Below are positions 27,651-37,187 of a DNA stretch of 64,000 nucleotides, piece after piece. The position numbers and the translations under genes are program-made. The stretch's first letter is position 1. Every line of letters starts with the position of its first letter. Source of the stretch: Bartonella sp. ML69XJBT (lineage in GTDB: Bacteria > Pseudomonadota > Alphaproteobacteria > Rhizobiales > Rhizobiaceae); contig NZ_JAQITB010000005.1 in the NCBI RefSeq assembly GCF_028618515.1, positions 1 to 64,000 of the forward strand. The letters are read 5' to 3'. The notes beneath the pieces were generated by a model that ran no database searches, was not told where the DNA came from, and saw nothing but the letters and a program-made list of their open reading frames with translations.

Positions 27651-28514
27651 ATGAAAAAAGGCTATAAAGAAAAACGAGGAGAAGAACAAAACCATTGGAC
27701 ACCACTGCTTCATGCGAAGGATGCCCTACAACAGGTAAAAAAAGTTTCTGATTCAGCACAAATGCGTTCGCCTACTTATCGTTTGGCTTATATCGATCAA
27801 GAATTTATGATGCGTCCAGAATTACGCTCACAACGTATTGGTCTTGAGTTTTTAAAGCCAGAAATAACGCTTCAAGAATGTGATATCCAATCAACAGTTG
27901 TTTTATTTGGTGGTGCGCGTATTCCTGAATCTGGGCAAGCAGCGTGGGCAGCAAAAAATGACACGCAAAAGAAAAATTTGCATGCTATGTCCCATTATTA
28001 TGATGAGGCAAGGGAGTTTGCGCGTTTGTGCTCACGCTATTCTGCTACCACTCAATATCGTGAATTTGTGGTTGTCACAGGGGGAGGACCAGGGATAATG
28101 GAAGCAGGAAATCGTGGCGCCTTTGATGTTGGTGCACCAACGGTTGGTTTAAATGTTGTTTTACCCCATGAGCAGGCGCCTAATTCTTACATAACTCCAC
28201 ATTTATGTTTTAATTTTCATTATTTAGGGATGCGCAAAATGCATTTTCTCATGCGGGCAAAGGCATTAGCGATTTTTCCTGGAGGATTTGGTACTCTAGA
28301 TGAGCTGTTTGAGACATTAACGTTAATACAGACAGGACGGATGAAACAGGTTCCAATTTTATTGTTTGGCAAAGAATTTTGGCACAATGTGATCAATTTT
28401 GGTTATTTATCAGAACAAGGCACAATTTCTCCCTCCGATGTTGATTTGGTAAAATTTGTTAATACTGCAGCAGAAGCTTTTGAAGAAATTTGTTGCTTTT
28501 ATAAGCTTCCTTAA
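27651..28514 (+). CDS. LOG-family nucleotide-binding protein
   Basis: A 287-residue Rossmann-fold protein of the LOG family (TIGR00730; often mislabelled lysine decarboxylase). Hallmarks are GGGPGIMEAGNRGA and PGGFGTLDELFE, the nucleotide/phosphoribohydrolase motifs. Family members release free base from nucleoside 5'-monophosphates such as cytokinin ribotides. The N-terminal extension of about 80 residues is usual for the long proteobacterial type. It is divergent from dapD and convergent with truA. The real substrate is unknown. Confidence 0.82.
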   Translation: MKKGYKEKRGEEQNHWTPLLHAKDALQQVKKVSDSAQMRSPTYRLAYIDQEFMMRPELRSQRIGLEFLKPEITLQECDIQSTVVLFGGARIPESGQAAWAAKNDTQKKNLHAMSHYYDEAREFARLCSRYSATTQYREFVVVTGGGPGIMEAGNRGAFDVGAPTVGLNVVLPHEQAPNSYITPHLCFNFHYLGMRKMHFLMRAKALAIFPGGFGTLDELFETLTLIQTGRMKQVPILLFGKEFWHNVINFGYLSEQGTISPSDVDLVKFVNTAAEAFEEICCFYKLP

Positions 28515-28546
28515 TTGCTTTTGAAGAATTAATTTTGATGGGACAG

Positions 28547-29290
28547 TTAATATTCCACTTTAGTCAAATAAAGCCCTGAAGGCGGTGCAACAACACCACA
28601 CCGTGTGCGATCTTTAGCATGGAGAGCTGCTTCAAGATCTTGTGCTCTCCAGCGTCCAACACCAACTTCCATCAAGCTTCCTGCAAAGGAACGGATTTGA
28701 TGATGCAGAAAAGAGCGTGCTTGTGCATAGAGGAAGATTTCTTCTCCTTCTCTTTTCACATCAAGGCGTTCAAGGGTGCGAATAGGGCTTTTAGCTTGGC
28801 AATGTACTGAACGAAAGGTCGTAAAATCATGCTTTCCTACAAGTTTTTGGGCAGCTTCATGCATAGCTTCAGCATTAAGGGGTTTTGGTATCCACCATAC
28901 GCGTTTAGCGTTTAGGGCTGGTGGAGAACGGCGATTGAGAATTTTAAAAAGATAATAACGTTTGATTGCGGAAAATCGTGCATCAAAATCATGAGAGACA
29001 TTTTCGACATTTAAGATTGAAATATTTTCTCGTTGTTTTTGCAAATGCGCATTCAGAGCATCGCGTATAGTGTGCGTCTGCCAGTTTTTTTCAAAATCAA
29101 CATGCGCAACTTGCCCCATAGCGTGTACACCAGCATCCGTTCGACCCGCTGTTGTGATGGTCAATTGTTGTCCACAAAAGAGAAAAATGGCTTGTTCAAG
29201 AGCTCCTTGTATGGTGTGCAGATCTGCTTGACGTTGCCAGCCAGCATAATTTGAACCATCATATTCAAGGGTGAGTTTAAAACGTGGCAT
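28547..29290 (-). CDS. truA: tRNA pseudouridine(38-40) synthase TruA
   Basis: Modifies uridines 38-40 in the anticodon stem of many tRNAs. The 247-residue protein starts [21 protein letters not shown] and contains the catalytic Asp in [15 protein letters not shown], plus the C-terminal [19 protein letters not shown]. The frame is open to 29353, but that part overlaps fmt; the ATG at 29290 lies 1 nt past the fmt stop and gives the family length. It is the last gene of the def-fmt-truA run. Confidence 0.95.
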   Translation of the reverse strand: MPRFKLTLEYDGSNYAGWQRQADLHTIQGALEQAIFLFCGQQLTITTAGRTDAGVHAMGQVAHVDFEKNWQTHTIRDALNAHLQKQRENISILNVENVSHDFDARFSAIKRYYLFKILNRRSPPALNAKRVWWIPKPLNAEAMHEAAQKLVGKHDFTTFRSVHCQAKSPIRTLERLDVKREGEEIFLYAQARSFLHHQIRSFAGSLMEVGVGRWRAQDLEAALHAKDRTRCGVVAPPSGLYLTKVEY

Positions 29291-29291
29291 A

Positions 29292-30221
29292 TCAAGAAAC
29301 AGCAGAAATATGAGCGCCTCGCAAAAATGTTGCGCACTCAAGGACTTTACCACCAGATCTTTGCAGATAGGTTACTTCAAGGCGTCCTTTTCCACAATGG
29401 ATAATTAAAGAATCTGGTTCTATTCGACCGATTTCAAGAGAAGGACCCGTTGTTACACGACTTCCAAGAATTTTTACACGTTCTTCTCGTCCACCGATAT
29501 TCATGTTACACCAGCAACCAGGAGAGGGAGAGAGTGCACGAATATGTCTATGAATATGTTCTGCGGGCATTGTCCAATCAATGCGAGTTTCTTCCTTGTC
29601 AATTTTGGCGGCATAGGTGATGCCTTCTTCTAATTGTGGGGTAAGTTGAAGCTGTCCTTTTTCCAGAGTTGATAGAGCTTCTATCATAAGTTCTGCGCCG
29701 ATATGTGAAAGCTTGTTTGCGAGTTCATCGGTCGTTATGTGATCAGTGATAGGGACGGAGCGCGATAAAGCGATAGGCCCTGTATCAAGTCCTTCATCCA
29801 TTTTCATAATCATCATCCCCGTTTCCTTATCACCAGCCATAATGGCACGCTGAATAGGTGCAGCACCACGCCAACGTGGTAAGAGTGAAGCATGGGCATT
29901 AAAACAACCAAAACGCGGTGTTTCAAGAATGGCTTTAGGTAAGAGAAGCCCATAGGCAACAACAACCGCAGCATCAACCGCAAGTGCTGCAAATTGCCTC
30001 TGCTGTTCGGTTGTTTTGAGTGTTTGAGGGGTGAATACGGGAATAGATTTTTCTTCTGCAGCATTTTGCACAGGTGATGGGATCAATTTAAGACCACGAC
30101 GCCCTGCTGGGCGAGGAGGTTGACTGTAAACAGCGACAATATCATGGCCTGCATCTAACAAAGCCTGTAAAATAGGAACAGCAAAATGCGGTGTTCCCAT
30201 AAAACTTAATCGTAATGCCAT
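29292..30221 (-). CDS. fmt: Methionyl-tRNA formyltransferase
   Basis: Formylates the initiator Met-tRNA using 10-formyl-tetrahydrofolate. The 309-residue protein has [11 protein letters not shown] at the start, the folate-site Asn-His-Asp set in [22 protein letters not shown] and [12 protein letters not shown], and a C-terminal OB-like domain. Its start overlaps the last base of the def stop, so both are translated together; truA follows. Confidence 0.96.
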   Translation of the reverse strand: MALRLSFMGTPHFAVPILQALLDAGHDIVAVYSQPPRPAGRRGLKLIPSPVQNAAEEKSIPVFTPQTLKTTEQQRQFAALAVDAAVVVAYGLLLPKAILETPRFGCFNAHASLLPRWRGAAPIQRAIMAGDKETGMMIMKMDEGLDTGPIALSRSVPITDHITTDELANKLSHIGAELMIEALSTLEKGQLQLTPQLEEGITYAAKIDKEETRIDWTMPAEHIHRHIRALSPSPGCWCNMNIGGREERVKILGSRVTTGPSLEIGRIEPDSLIIHCGKGRLEVTYLQRSGGKVLECATFLRGAHISAVS

Positions 30222-30751
30222 TACAATACTGCATCCTGTGTATTGTTTTCTTTTGCACGTTTTTTAAATTTTCGTATCACCATATCACGTTTGATTTTTG
30301 AAATGTGATCAATAAAGAGGCGACCATTTAAATGATCAATTTCATGCTGTAAGCAAGTTGCCAAGAGATCATCTGCTTCCATTTCTGTTTGTTTTCCTTC
30401 ACGATTCTGATAACGAACACGAAGGCGTTTAGGACGTTCAACCTCTGCAAAATATTCCGGAATAGAAAGACACCCCTCTTTGTGAACATTACGTTCTTCT
30501 GAAAGCCATAAGATTTCTGGATTGATAATAACCTGTGGATTTCTCTGTTCATCATTTTGCGAGACATCTATGACCAACATGCGCAGTGGTATACCAATTT
30601 GAATAGCAGCAAGACCAACGCCTTGAGCATGATACATAGTTTCCAGCATATCATCAGCAAGCTTTTGGAGAGCTTCATCAATATGCTCGACAGGTTTAGA
30701 TACTTTCCGTAAAATCGGATCAGGTAAAATAACTAAAGGTCTCATTGGCAT
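30221..30751 (-). CDS. def: Peptide deformylase
   Basis: Removes the formyl group from new proteins. All three family motifs are seen: [10 protein letters not shown] (motif 1), EGCLSIPE (motif 2, metal-binding Cys) and [12 protein letters not shown] (motif 3, two metal-binding His with catalytic Glu). 176 residues is a usual length. The Fe/Zn enzyme is first in the def-fmt-truA run. ATG codons lie at 30751 and 30745; the upstream one is listed but either could be used. Confidence 0.96.
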   Translation of the reverse strand: MPMRPLVILPDPILRKVSKPVEHIDEALQKLADDMLETMYHAQGVGLAAIQIGIPLRMLVIDVSQNDEQRNPQVIINPEILWLSEERNVHKEGCLSIPEYFAEVERPKRLRVRYQNREGKQTEMEADDLLATCLQHEIDHLNGRLFIDHISKIKRDMVIRKFKKRAKENNTQDAVL

Positions 30752-30842
30752 GGATCACAGATTAATCAATCCATTGTTGTGGGTCAATATTGAATAACGG
30801 ATTCTCGCGCTTTTTTGCGATAAGAACGTTATATTGTACCTT

Positions 30843-32027
30843 ATGTTTGATTCGTTTTTTTCTTTTACGCTCTCTGATGAGTCTTTTACAAGACTGAGTG
30901 CTCTGCTTTTATTGCTGCTTGTATGTTTGGTGTTCTTTATATTGATTTATTCTCACCGAAAAAAGGCATTTTGGGAAAGCGAAGTTGCTAAGTGTGCCCG
31001 TGAAGCACAAATACAGATGGCCACATTGCTCAAAACACAAGCTGAAATGCAAGGACGAATGCAAACAATGGCGGAAATTTTTGGTCAAAGGCAGGCTGAA
31101 TTGAATAAGTCACTTAGTGAGCAACTCAATGGCATGACAGTTAATTTGGGTCAAACCCTTCAGGTACAGACCAAATCAACTTATGAAAATTTAAATCGTT
31201 TGCAAGAACGTTTAGCGGTCATTGATGCAGCGCAAAATAATATTCAGTCACTTACGGGGCAAGTCGTTCAACTACAAGCCATTTTAAGCAATAAGCAAAC
31301 GCGTGGTACTTTTGGTCAAGGACGAATGGAAGCAATTATTGCCGATGCCCTCCCAGCAAATGCTTATGTTTTTCAGGCAGTTCTCTCCAATGGAAAGCGA
31401 CCAGATTGTCTTATTCATATGCCGAATAAATCACCCTCCTTAGTTGTTGATGCTAAATTTCCTCTAGAGGCTTGGAATGCCATGCGTAAAGCAGCATCCG
31501 CACAAGAACGTCAAGAGGCAGAACGTCAATTTCGTACCGATATGGAAGTTCATATTCGTGATATTGCCCAAAAATATCTCATTCCTGGAGAAACACATGA
31601 TACGGCTTTTCTCTTTGTTCCATCGGAATCGATTTTTGCCACAATCTATGAGGATTTTGAGCCATTGGTACAAAAAGCCAATAAAGCACATGTGATCATT
31701 GTATCTCCCTCTTTGTTGATGTTATCCGTTCAGGTTGTACAAACCATTATGAAAGATGCACGGATGCGTGAACAAGCGCATTTGATTCAGTCAGAAGTAG
31801 CAAAATTGATGGAAGATTTTGGAAGAATGGATACCCGTGTTCGTGCATTACAGAAGCATTTTTACAAAGCGGGTGAAGATGTAGAGGGAATCTTAATATC
31901 GTCCTCCAAAATTATGAAACGTGCTAATCGCATTGAAAATTTTCAATTAAAAGATAATCATGTTGAACCAACGAACATGACAACATCTGTTCAATCGCAA
32001 ACATTGCGTTTGGTTGATGAGGAATAA
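30843..32027 (+). CDS. rmuC: DNA recombination protein RmuC
   Basis: A 394-residue RmuC-family protein, which limits inversions between short repeats and has a nuclease-like core. A single N-terminal membrane helix (about 15-38, LSALLLLLLVCLVFFILIYS) anchors it. A coiled coil follows (about 55-145), then the conserved RmuC domain with GRMEAIIADALP and VVDAKFPLEAW (nuclease-fold motif). The ATG at 30843 is chosen; a TTG is available 9 nt upstream. It diverges from def. Confidence 0.9.
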   Translation: MFDSFFSFTLSDESFTRLSALLLLLLVCLVFFILIYSHRKKAFWESEVAKCAREAQIQMATLLKTQAEMQGRMQTMAEIFGQRQAELNKSLSEQLNGMTVNLGQTLQVQTKSTYENLNRLQERLAVIDAAQNNIQSLTGQVVQLQAILSNKQTRGTFGQGRMEAIIADALPANAYVFQAVLSNGKRPDCLIHMPNKSPSLVVDAKFPLEAWNAMRKAASAQERQEAERQFRTDMEVHIRDIAQKYLIPGETHDTAFLFVPSESIFATIYEDFEPLVQKANKAHVIIVSPSLLMLSVQVVQTIMKDARMREQAHLIQSEVAKLMEDFGRMDTRVRALQKHFYKAGEDVEGILISSSKIMKRANRIENFQLKDNHVEPTNMTTSVQSQTLRLVDEE

Positions 32028-32132
32028 AACCAGCTTCTCAGTAATCACAACTATCATGATAGTCTTTTATGGATTGGTAATCATTTTTTAGTATTCATCT
32101 CTCATGATTTCCTCATGAAAGAAAGAGAGAAT

Positions 32133-32720
32133 ATGCGACACCTTTTGTTTTTAGGGGCATTGGTGTTTCTGCTGGAAGGGTGTGCAACAACTTCCCCGAT
32201 CCATACAAATAATGCTTGTGCCATTTTAGCACAAAAAGATGGTTTTTTTGATAATTGGGGAAAGGCTTCCAAAAGAGCAGAAATGCGTTATGGAATTCCG
32301 ATGCCTATTATTCTTGCAACCATTAAGTTGGAATCAAACTTTCGCCATAATGCACGTCCTCCACGCACAAAATTACTTGGTTTTATTCCATGGAAGCGCC
32401 GGTCGACAGCTTATGGTTATTCTCAAGCGCTTGACAGTACATGGGCAATGTATCTTCGCTCTACGGGGAGGTCTTTAGCATGGCGTACGAATTTTGCTGA
32501 TGCTGCTGATTTTGTCGCTTGGTATCATCGTCAAAGTGTGGAGCGCAATGGTGTGAGATTTGATGATGCCTATAGCCTTTATTTAAATTATCATATGGGG
32601 CATGGTGCTTATGCGCGCAGTGGGGGATATGCAAATGGTGCACTTGTACAGGCAGCGCAGCGTATGGCAAGAATGTCTAAACAATATGAGCAGCAATTAA
32701 AAGCATGTGGGCGGCGTTAA
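32133..32720 (+). CDS. Lytic transglycosylase-like lipoprotein
   Basis: A 195-residue lipoprotein with a signal ending in the lipobox LLEGC (lipid-modified Cys about residue 17). The SLT-like domain carries the catalytic Glu in ILATIKLESNF, and the GYSQALDSTWAMYL and YNxHxG-like YLNYHMGHGAYAR segments. It should cut peptidoglycan glycan strands at the outer membrane. The ATG at 32133 has GAGAG close upstream and directly begins the signal peptide; the frame could also open at 32115. A 14-bp palindrome (32050-32063, ACTATCATGATAGT) lies in the upstream region. Confidence 0.82.
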   Translation: MRHLLFLGALVFLLEGCATTSPIHTNNACAILAQKDGFFDNWGKASKRAEMRYGIPMPIILATIKLESNFRHNARPPRTKLLGFIPWKRRSTAYGYSQALDSTWAMYLRSTGRSLAWRTNFADAADFVAWYHRQSVERNGVRFDDAYSLYLNYHMGHGAYARSGGYANGALVQAAQRMARMSKQYEQQLKACGRR

Positions 32721-32828
32721 GGAGGATTATAAAAATACCGACAAGAATTGAGTTGGTTTTGTAATTTGTTCCATTATAGAACTTCTTATCAGTAAAATGA
32801 TCAGGTTTGGTTTTAAAGAGATATCTCT

Positions 32829-32995
32829 TCATGCTTTCAAGCCAATTTCACGAGAGTGCTCGTGGATAGTCATAAAATGAAGTCCATTGGGCACCACAAT
32901 TTTTATGCTTATGCAGGTGCAATTGGTCACTATCATTCTCTTTACAGATCCCATGTTCCGACAGCCTTTACATCAAGACTTTTGATAAGAGGCAT
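32829..32995 (-). pseudogene. P4-type integrase 5' remnant #3
   Basis: On the minus strand an ATG at 32995 begins MPLIKSL. Then, through stops and frame shifts, HKHKNCGAQW and MTIHEHSREIGLKA appear. They match HKRKDGGA and YTIHEHRREM in the 10.5-kb remnant. The last segment ends at a TGA. Only the arm-binding domain is represented. Confidence 0.55.
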
Positions 32996-33165
32996 TTTAC
33001 GCTTTTTTATAGTTCTTATCTATACCATACACGCTTGTCTTACTTGCAAGAAGCCAGACAATACTTTAATTGATTCAACATAGAAGAGATTTACAATGAA
33101 AGAGTCTTACGATATTCAGATCTCTCATTCGATATGTAAACGATAAATTATCATTATCAATAAAA
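32996..33165 (-). repeat. Conserved flank upstream of integrase remnant #3
   Basis: Reads like the 10692-10862 flank in the same orientation: shared pieces are TCTCATTCGATATG, TCTTACGATATTCAGA, the AATTGATTCAACATA stretch and ATAAGAGGCATTTTA next to the ATG. Confidence 0.55.
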
Positions 33166-33579
33166 TATATATTTTTAAATTTACATGAATAAAAAACCTT
33201 CTTATGATCAAATAACTCTTTCAGTACAGTTGAGAACATGACAGAGATGCATTTTGATCAAAATCCTTTTTGAAAAGAAAATGCAAATAATAAAAGCTAA
33301 AAAGCTCAATATAAAAGAGTGCTAACAGAATATATTAAATAGCATGAATCAGAAAAGCTCTCATCTTTTATAAAAGCTAACAGCGTAGAGTATACGTAGA
33401 GTATAAAAGAAATAGCAGAAAATTAAGCGCAGCTATACTTCTTTATAAAAACTAGTTACGCCATTCCTTAAATTAAAATGATTTGCTTCCAATTTATCTA
33501 TAAAAAGACTAATAGCTATCCTTTCTTAAGAAAGATCGATAATGCGTATAAAAACATTCAATTATTTTTTTAAACAGTG

Positions 33580-33831
33580 TTAGTGTAGAGTTACAATTTG
33601 TAGCTCATGTTCATTGGCTCCGGCAAGAGCAATAGAACGCTCATCAGACAAAATGATCGGATAACCTGTTTCACCAAAAAGAGCCCATATTGTAATGCCT
33701 GGGGTCATTGGAGGAAGATCTGGAAAATTTTTAGCGAGGTCATCGGTACAAACTTTTTTTAAATAAGCAATTTGCCCTACTTCAGAGTAGGACATATTCT
33801 GCAACGAAAAGCTTTGTTTATGTTCTCCCAT
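33580..33831 (-). CDS. DUF1150 family protein
   Basis: An 83-residue alphaproteobacterial protein of the DUF1150 family; the core YLKKVCTDDLAKNFPDL...IWALFGETGYPIILSDER is characteristic. Function is unknown. In Rhizobiales it usually follows a small heat-shock protein gene, as here: it starts 33 bp after the Hsp20 stop, which suggests an operon and a stress-related role. No signal peptide or membrane helix is visible. Confidence 0.8.
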   Translation of the reverse strand: MGEHKQSFSLQNMSYSEVGQIAYLKKVCTDDLAKNFPDLPPMTPGITIWALFGETGYPIILSDERSIALAGANEHELQIVTLH

Positions 33832-33864
33832 TTCTCTATTCCTTTATGCATTGGCTTTTATGAT

Positions 33865-34290
33865 TTAAGCACTGCTCACTTTAATCGGAATCTGTTTTAT
33901 TTGTTTTTTTGCTTTTGGTTGGTGTAGATTAATTGATAAAAGACCATTTTTCAACTCCGCATTTGAAACCTCCATTCCCTCGGCTAGAACAAAGGTCCGT
34001 TGAAATTGGCGCGCTGCTATACCGTGATATAAATATTGATGATTTTGATTGTCTGTTTGTTTGCCATGAATGATCAGTTGATTATCGTCGAGCAAGATAT
34101 TGAGATTATTGACTTTAAATCCAGCAACAGCCAAAGTTATACGTATATAGTTTGTGTCATCGTTTTTGTGTAAACGCTCAATATTATAAGCGGGATAAGT
34201 CTCATCAGCTTTACTAATACGTCGCAATGTTTTTTCTACCGTTTCAAATCCTAAAAGAAAGGGATTGGAGAAAGGCGTCACATGTGTCAT
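33865..34290 (-). CDS. ibpA: Small heat-shock protein (Hsp20/IbpA type)
   Basis: A 141-residue alpha-crystallin domain protein that holds unfolding proteins for DnaK. The N-terminal part (TPFSNPFLLGFETVEKTLRRI, YPAYNIERL) and the crystallin core with the terminal GLLSINLHQPKAKKQ match IbpA-like class A proteins. The ATG at 34290 has AGAGGA about 8 nt before it; the frame extends to 34368 but that start has no such signal. It is divergent from nth and followed by DUF1150. I looked for a ROSE-type RNA thermometer in the leader and found nothing convincing. Confidence 0.88.
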   Translation of the reverse strand: MTHVTPFSNPFLLGFETVEKTLRRISKADETYPAYNIERLHKNDDTNYIRITLAVAGFKVNNLNILLDDNQLIIHGKQTDNQNHQYLYHGIAARQFQRTFVLAEGMEVSNAELKNGLLSINLHQPKAKKQIKQIPIKVSSA

Positions 34291-34409
34291 TGTGAATGTC
34301 CTCTTCAAAGCGGCTTTTCTTGACCAAGCTCTATAAAAAGTGTTTTCTGCATGACTCTCATATGGCAAGTATAAATGATAACTTCAAGAGAGAAGATTGA
34401 GAGAGTTCA

Positions 34410-35150
34410 ATGGCTCAAAGGACAAAAAAAGTATCAAAGACGCGAAAATCTTCTGGAACATTGTACAGAGAAGATGAAATTGAAGAAATATTTCGCCGTT
34501 TTTCTGTTCAACGTCCGGCTCCTCAGAGTGATCTTATCTATACAGATGTTTTTACGCTCTTAATTGCTGTTGTTCTTTCGGCTCAAGCGACAGATATGAG
34601 TGTTAATAAAGCAACAAAAGAATTATTTCGCCTCGCTGATCGTCCGGAAAAAATGATTGCTTTAGGAGAAGAAGAAATTGCACGCCATATTCGTACCATT
34701 GGTCTTTGGCGTGCAAAAGCGCGTAATGTTTATACACTTTGTTGCTTTTTAATTGATCACTATGGTGGTCGAGTACCCGATACGCGTGAAGCACTTATGT
34801 CCCTTCCTGGAGTGGGGCGTAAAACAGCGAATGTTGTTTTAAATATTGCTTTTGGTCAGCCTACATTGGCAGTAGACACACATATTTTACGCCTTAGCAA
34901 TCGTCTTGGTTTAGCGCCTGGTAAAACACCAGAGATTGTTGAAGAAAAGTTGCTCAAGATTATACCGGTTCACTATCTTCGTCATGCGCATCATTGGCTT
35001 ATTTTACATGGGCGTTATATTTGCCAAGCGCGCAAAGCACAATGTATGCAATGCATTATTGCTGATCTCTGTAAAGCAGCAATCAAAACGAATGCAATTC
35101 CAGCACCTTTGGTTGAAGTTCAAGGCAATGGAGCTCCCGTTTTTTTTTGA
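34410..35150 (+). CDS. nth: Endonuclease III
   Basis: A 4Fe-4S DNA glycosylase/AP lyase that removes oxidised pyrimidines. The helix-hairpin-helix LPGVGRKTANVVLN carries the catalytic Lys, with the catalytic Asp in AVDTHILRL. The cluster loop CQARKAQCMQCIIADLC fits C-X6-C-X2-C-X5-C. 246 residues, with a basic N-terminal extension of about 20 residues (RTKKVSKTRKSS), as in other rhizobia. Confidence 0.95.
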   Translation: MAQRTKKVSKTRKSSGTLYREDEIEEIFRRFSVQRPAPQSDLIYTDVFTLLIAVVLSAQATDMSVNKATKELFRLADRPEKMIALGEEEIARHIRTIGLWRAKARNVYTLCCFLIDHYGGRVPDTREALMSLPGVGRKTANVVLNIAFGQPTLAVDTHILRLSNRLGLAPGKTPEIVEEKLLKIIPVHYLRHAHHWLILHGRYICQARKAQCMQCIIADLCKAAIKTNAIPAPLVEVQGNGAPVFF

Positions 35151-35184
35151 TACACTCTTGCTATTTTGTGTAGACTAGCTTATG

Positions 35185-35333
35185 AAATGCGGTTGGAACC
35201 GTCCGGCAGGGCATGCCGTGGCTGTTTGCATGCTTATTCAAGCGTTGGTCCGCTTGAATAAAGAAGTCCACTTTAATGAATTATGTGGAATAAAATGAAA
35301 TTGTAATGAATAAATATTGTATGGAGTAGCAAA
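35185..35333 (+). promoter_or_regulatory. Structured leader of rpmI-rplT
   Basis: Between nth and rpmI lies a stretch dense in inverted repeats: CGGCA / TGCCG (35204-35218), a perfect 10-bp stem TATTCAAGCG / CGCTTGAATA (35235-35260), and TCCAC / GTGGA (35267-35289). L20 is known in other bacteria to repress its own operon through leader RNA. This is therefore a candidate autoregulatory leader, but it is not matched to a known family. Confidence 0.45.
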
Positions 35334-35537
35334 ATGCCCAAGATGAAGACCAAATCATCCGCTAAAAAGCGGTTTAAAATCACTGCGTCAGGCAAAGTTA
35401 AAGGAGCATCTGCTGGTAAACGCCATGGCATGATTAAACGTTCGAATAAGTTTATTCGCGATGCACGTGGAACAATGGTTTTGAGTGAACCAGATGCTAA
35501 AAAAGTTATTCAGTATTATTTGCCAAATGGTTTTTAA
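35334..35537 (+). CDS. rpmI: Ribosomal protein bL35
   Basis: A 67-residue basic protein starting [21 protein letters not shown], the L35 signature, with KRHGMIKRS in the middle. It is part of the large subunit. It is cotranscribed with rplT 33 bp downstream. In most bacteria infC is first in this operon; here it is separate and duplicated at the left edge of the window. Confidence 0.97.
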   Translation: MPKMKTKSSAKKRFKITASGKVKGASAGKRHGMIKRSNKFIRDARGTMVLSEPDAKKVIQYYLPNGF

Positions 35538-35570
35538 ACCTTACGCTTTTGATTTTTAGGAGAATATTAC

Positions 35571-35972
35571 ATGGCACGTGTAAAAAGAGGTGTAACAGCG
35601 CACGCTAAACACAAAAAAGTTTTGAAACAGGCTGAAGGTTTTTATGGTCGTCGTAAAAATACCATTCGTGCAGCTAAGGCAGCAGTTGATCGTTCAAAGC
35701 AGTACGCTTATCGTGATCGTAAAAATAGGAAACGTAATTTCCGTGCTTTGTGGATTCAGAGAATTAATGCGGCGGTTCGTGCAGAAGGTTTAACTTATGG
35801 GCGCTTTATTGATGGTTTATCAAAAGCTGGTATTGAGGTTGATCGTAAAGTTCTTTCAGATATAGCAATTCATGAAAAGGCAGCCTTTTCTGCTTTGGTT
35901 GCTTCTGCAAAGAAGGCTTTGGAATATTTGAAAAACACAACGCCTAATGCTTTTGAAGGCGCTGTCAAATAA
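35571..35972 (+). CDS. rplT: Ribosomal protein bL20
   Basis: L20 binds 23S rRNA early in 50S assembly. The 133-residue protein has [20 protein letters not shown] and [13 protein letters not shown], followed by [21 protein letters not shown], all conserved. AGGAG lies before the ATG. The C-terminal tail (about 120-133) is longer than in E. coli. It can act as a translational repressor of its own operon in other bacteria. Confidence 0.97.
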   Translation: MARVKRGVTAHAKHKKVLKQAEGFYGRRKNTIRAAKAAVDRSKQYAYRDRKNRKRNFRALWIQRINAAVRAEGLTYGRFIDGLSKAGIEVDRKVLSDIAIHEKAAFSALVASAKKALEYLKNTTPNAFEGAVK

Positions 35973-36012
35973 GCCAGTCGTGTTCTCTTAAAGCATTCAT
36001 TTATTTGGGATC

Positions 36013-36045
36013 CCGTACTGGTTATTTCTGGTGCGGGGTTTTTTC
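36013..36045 (+). terminator. Terminator/attenuator between rplT and pheS
   Basis: CCCGTACTGG can pair with CTGGTGCGGG, with two G-U pairs and one mismatch, and is followed by six T. Its position 25 bp before pheS would fit either an rplT terminator or a pheST attenuator. No phenylalanine-rich leader peptide is visible. Confidence 0.55.
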
Positions 36046-36069
36046 TATTCAAAAACAATAGGCAAAAAT

Positions 36070-37155
36070 ATGAGCGACATTGAGCGTCTGGAACAAGAAA
36101 TTTGTTTAGCTTTAGAGGGGGCTTGCGATGAACAAGCGCTAGAAGCAGTGCGTATTGCGGCGTTAGGCAAAAAAGGCAGTATTTCTGAAAAATTAAAAGC
36201 ATTAGGGAAGATGGATGCTGAAGAGCGCCAAAAAGTTGGTCCAGCTCTTAATGGGTTAAAAAATCGCATTTTAGAATTATGGGCGCAAAGACGTGATCTT
36301 TTAAGACGTCAAGCAATGGATGCTCGCTTATCTCGTGAAAAGGTGGATATCACTTTGCCCGTGCGTTCTTCGCCTATGGAACGGGGACGTATTCATCCTA
36401 TTTCACAGGTCATTGAGGAAATTATCGCTATTTATACGAAAATGGGTTTTTCTCTTGCAGAGGGTCCAGATATTGAAACAGATTATTATAATTTTACGGC
36501 ATTGAATTTTCCTGAAGGTCATCCAGCACGTGAAATGCATGATACTTTCTTTTTTGATGTTGATAAAACAGGGGAGCGGAAATTATTACGCACCCATACA
36601 TCCCCTGTGCAAATTCGTACCATGGAAAAGCAGAAGGCTCCGATACGTATCATTATTCCTGGGAAAACCTATCGTATGGATTCAGATGCAACGCATTCCC
36701 CTATGTTTCATCAGGTAGAAGGTCTTGTTATTGATAAAACCTCTACCATTGCCCATATGATGTGGCTTCATGAGACTTTTTGTAAAGCTTTTTTTGAAGT
36801 TCCCTCTGTAAAGATGCGTTTTCGCCCCTCTTTTTTTCCTTTTACCGAACCGTCCATGGAAGTCGATATTCAATGTGATCGCTCTGGTTCAGAAGTAAAA
36901 TTTGGGGAAGGAGAGGATTGGTTAGAAATCTTAGGATGCGGAATGGTGCATCCCCATGTTTTAAAAAATGTTGGTTTAGACCCTGATGAATATCAAGGTT
37001 TTGCATGGGGCATGGGCATTGACCGCATTGCCATGTTAAAATACGGTATGCCTGATTTACGGGCGTTTTTTGATGCGGATCTGCGTTGGTTAAATCATTA
37101 TGGCTTTCGCTGTTTTGATATGCCTGCTTTTTTTCCTAGTTTAAGAAATGTGTGA
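36070..37155 (+). CDS. pheS: Phenylalanyl-tRNA synthetase alpha subunit
   Basis: Class II synthetase catalytic subunit, 361 residues. An N-terminal coiled coil (about 1-90) precedes the core with motif 1 ([19 protein letters not shown]), motif 2 (TSPVQIRTM...[26 protein letters not shown]) and motif 3 ([22 protein letters not shown]). The ATG at 36070 gives the family length; the frame is open to 36031. It pairs with PheT in an alpha2-beta2 enzyme; pheT starts 32 bp downstream. Confidence 0.97.
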   Translation: MSDIERLEQEICLALEGACDEQALEAVRIAALGKKGSISEKLKALGKMDAEERQKVGPALNGLKNRILELWAQRRDLLRRQAMDARLSREKVDITLPVRSSPMERGRIHPISQVIEEIIAIYTKMGFSLAEGPDIETDYYNFTALNFPEGHPAREMHDTFFFDVDKTGERKLLRTHTSPVQIRTMEKQKAPIRIIIPGKTYRMDSDATHSPMFHQVEGLVIDKTSTIAHMMWLHETFCKAFFEVPSVKMRFRPSFFPFTEPSMEVDIQCDRSGSEVKFGEGEDWLEILGCGMVHPHVLKNVGLDPDEYQGFAWGMGIDRIAMLKYGMPDLRAFFDADLRWLNHYGFRCFDMPAFFPSLRNV

Positions 37156-37187
37156 TCTTGTCAGAAGCTTTAATGTGAGGTTTTAAA

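Larger units (their letters stand above)
32721..33579. other. Intergenic region with integrase scar
   Basis: About 860 bp with no intact gene. Integrase remnant #3 and its flank fill the first 450 bp. A 10- to 11-bp TAGAGTATA repeat pair lies near 33390. The rest is AT-rich and I see nothing else. Confidence 0.5.

Noticed and set aside
33865-34368. ROSE-type RNA thermometer upstream of the small heat-shock gene
   Set aside because: The leader has AGAGGA but no convincing pairing of the ROSE kind around it.
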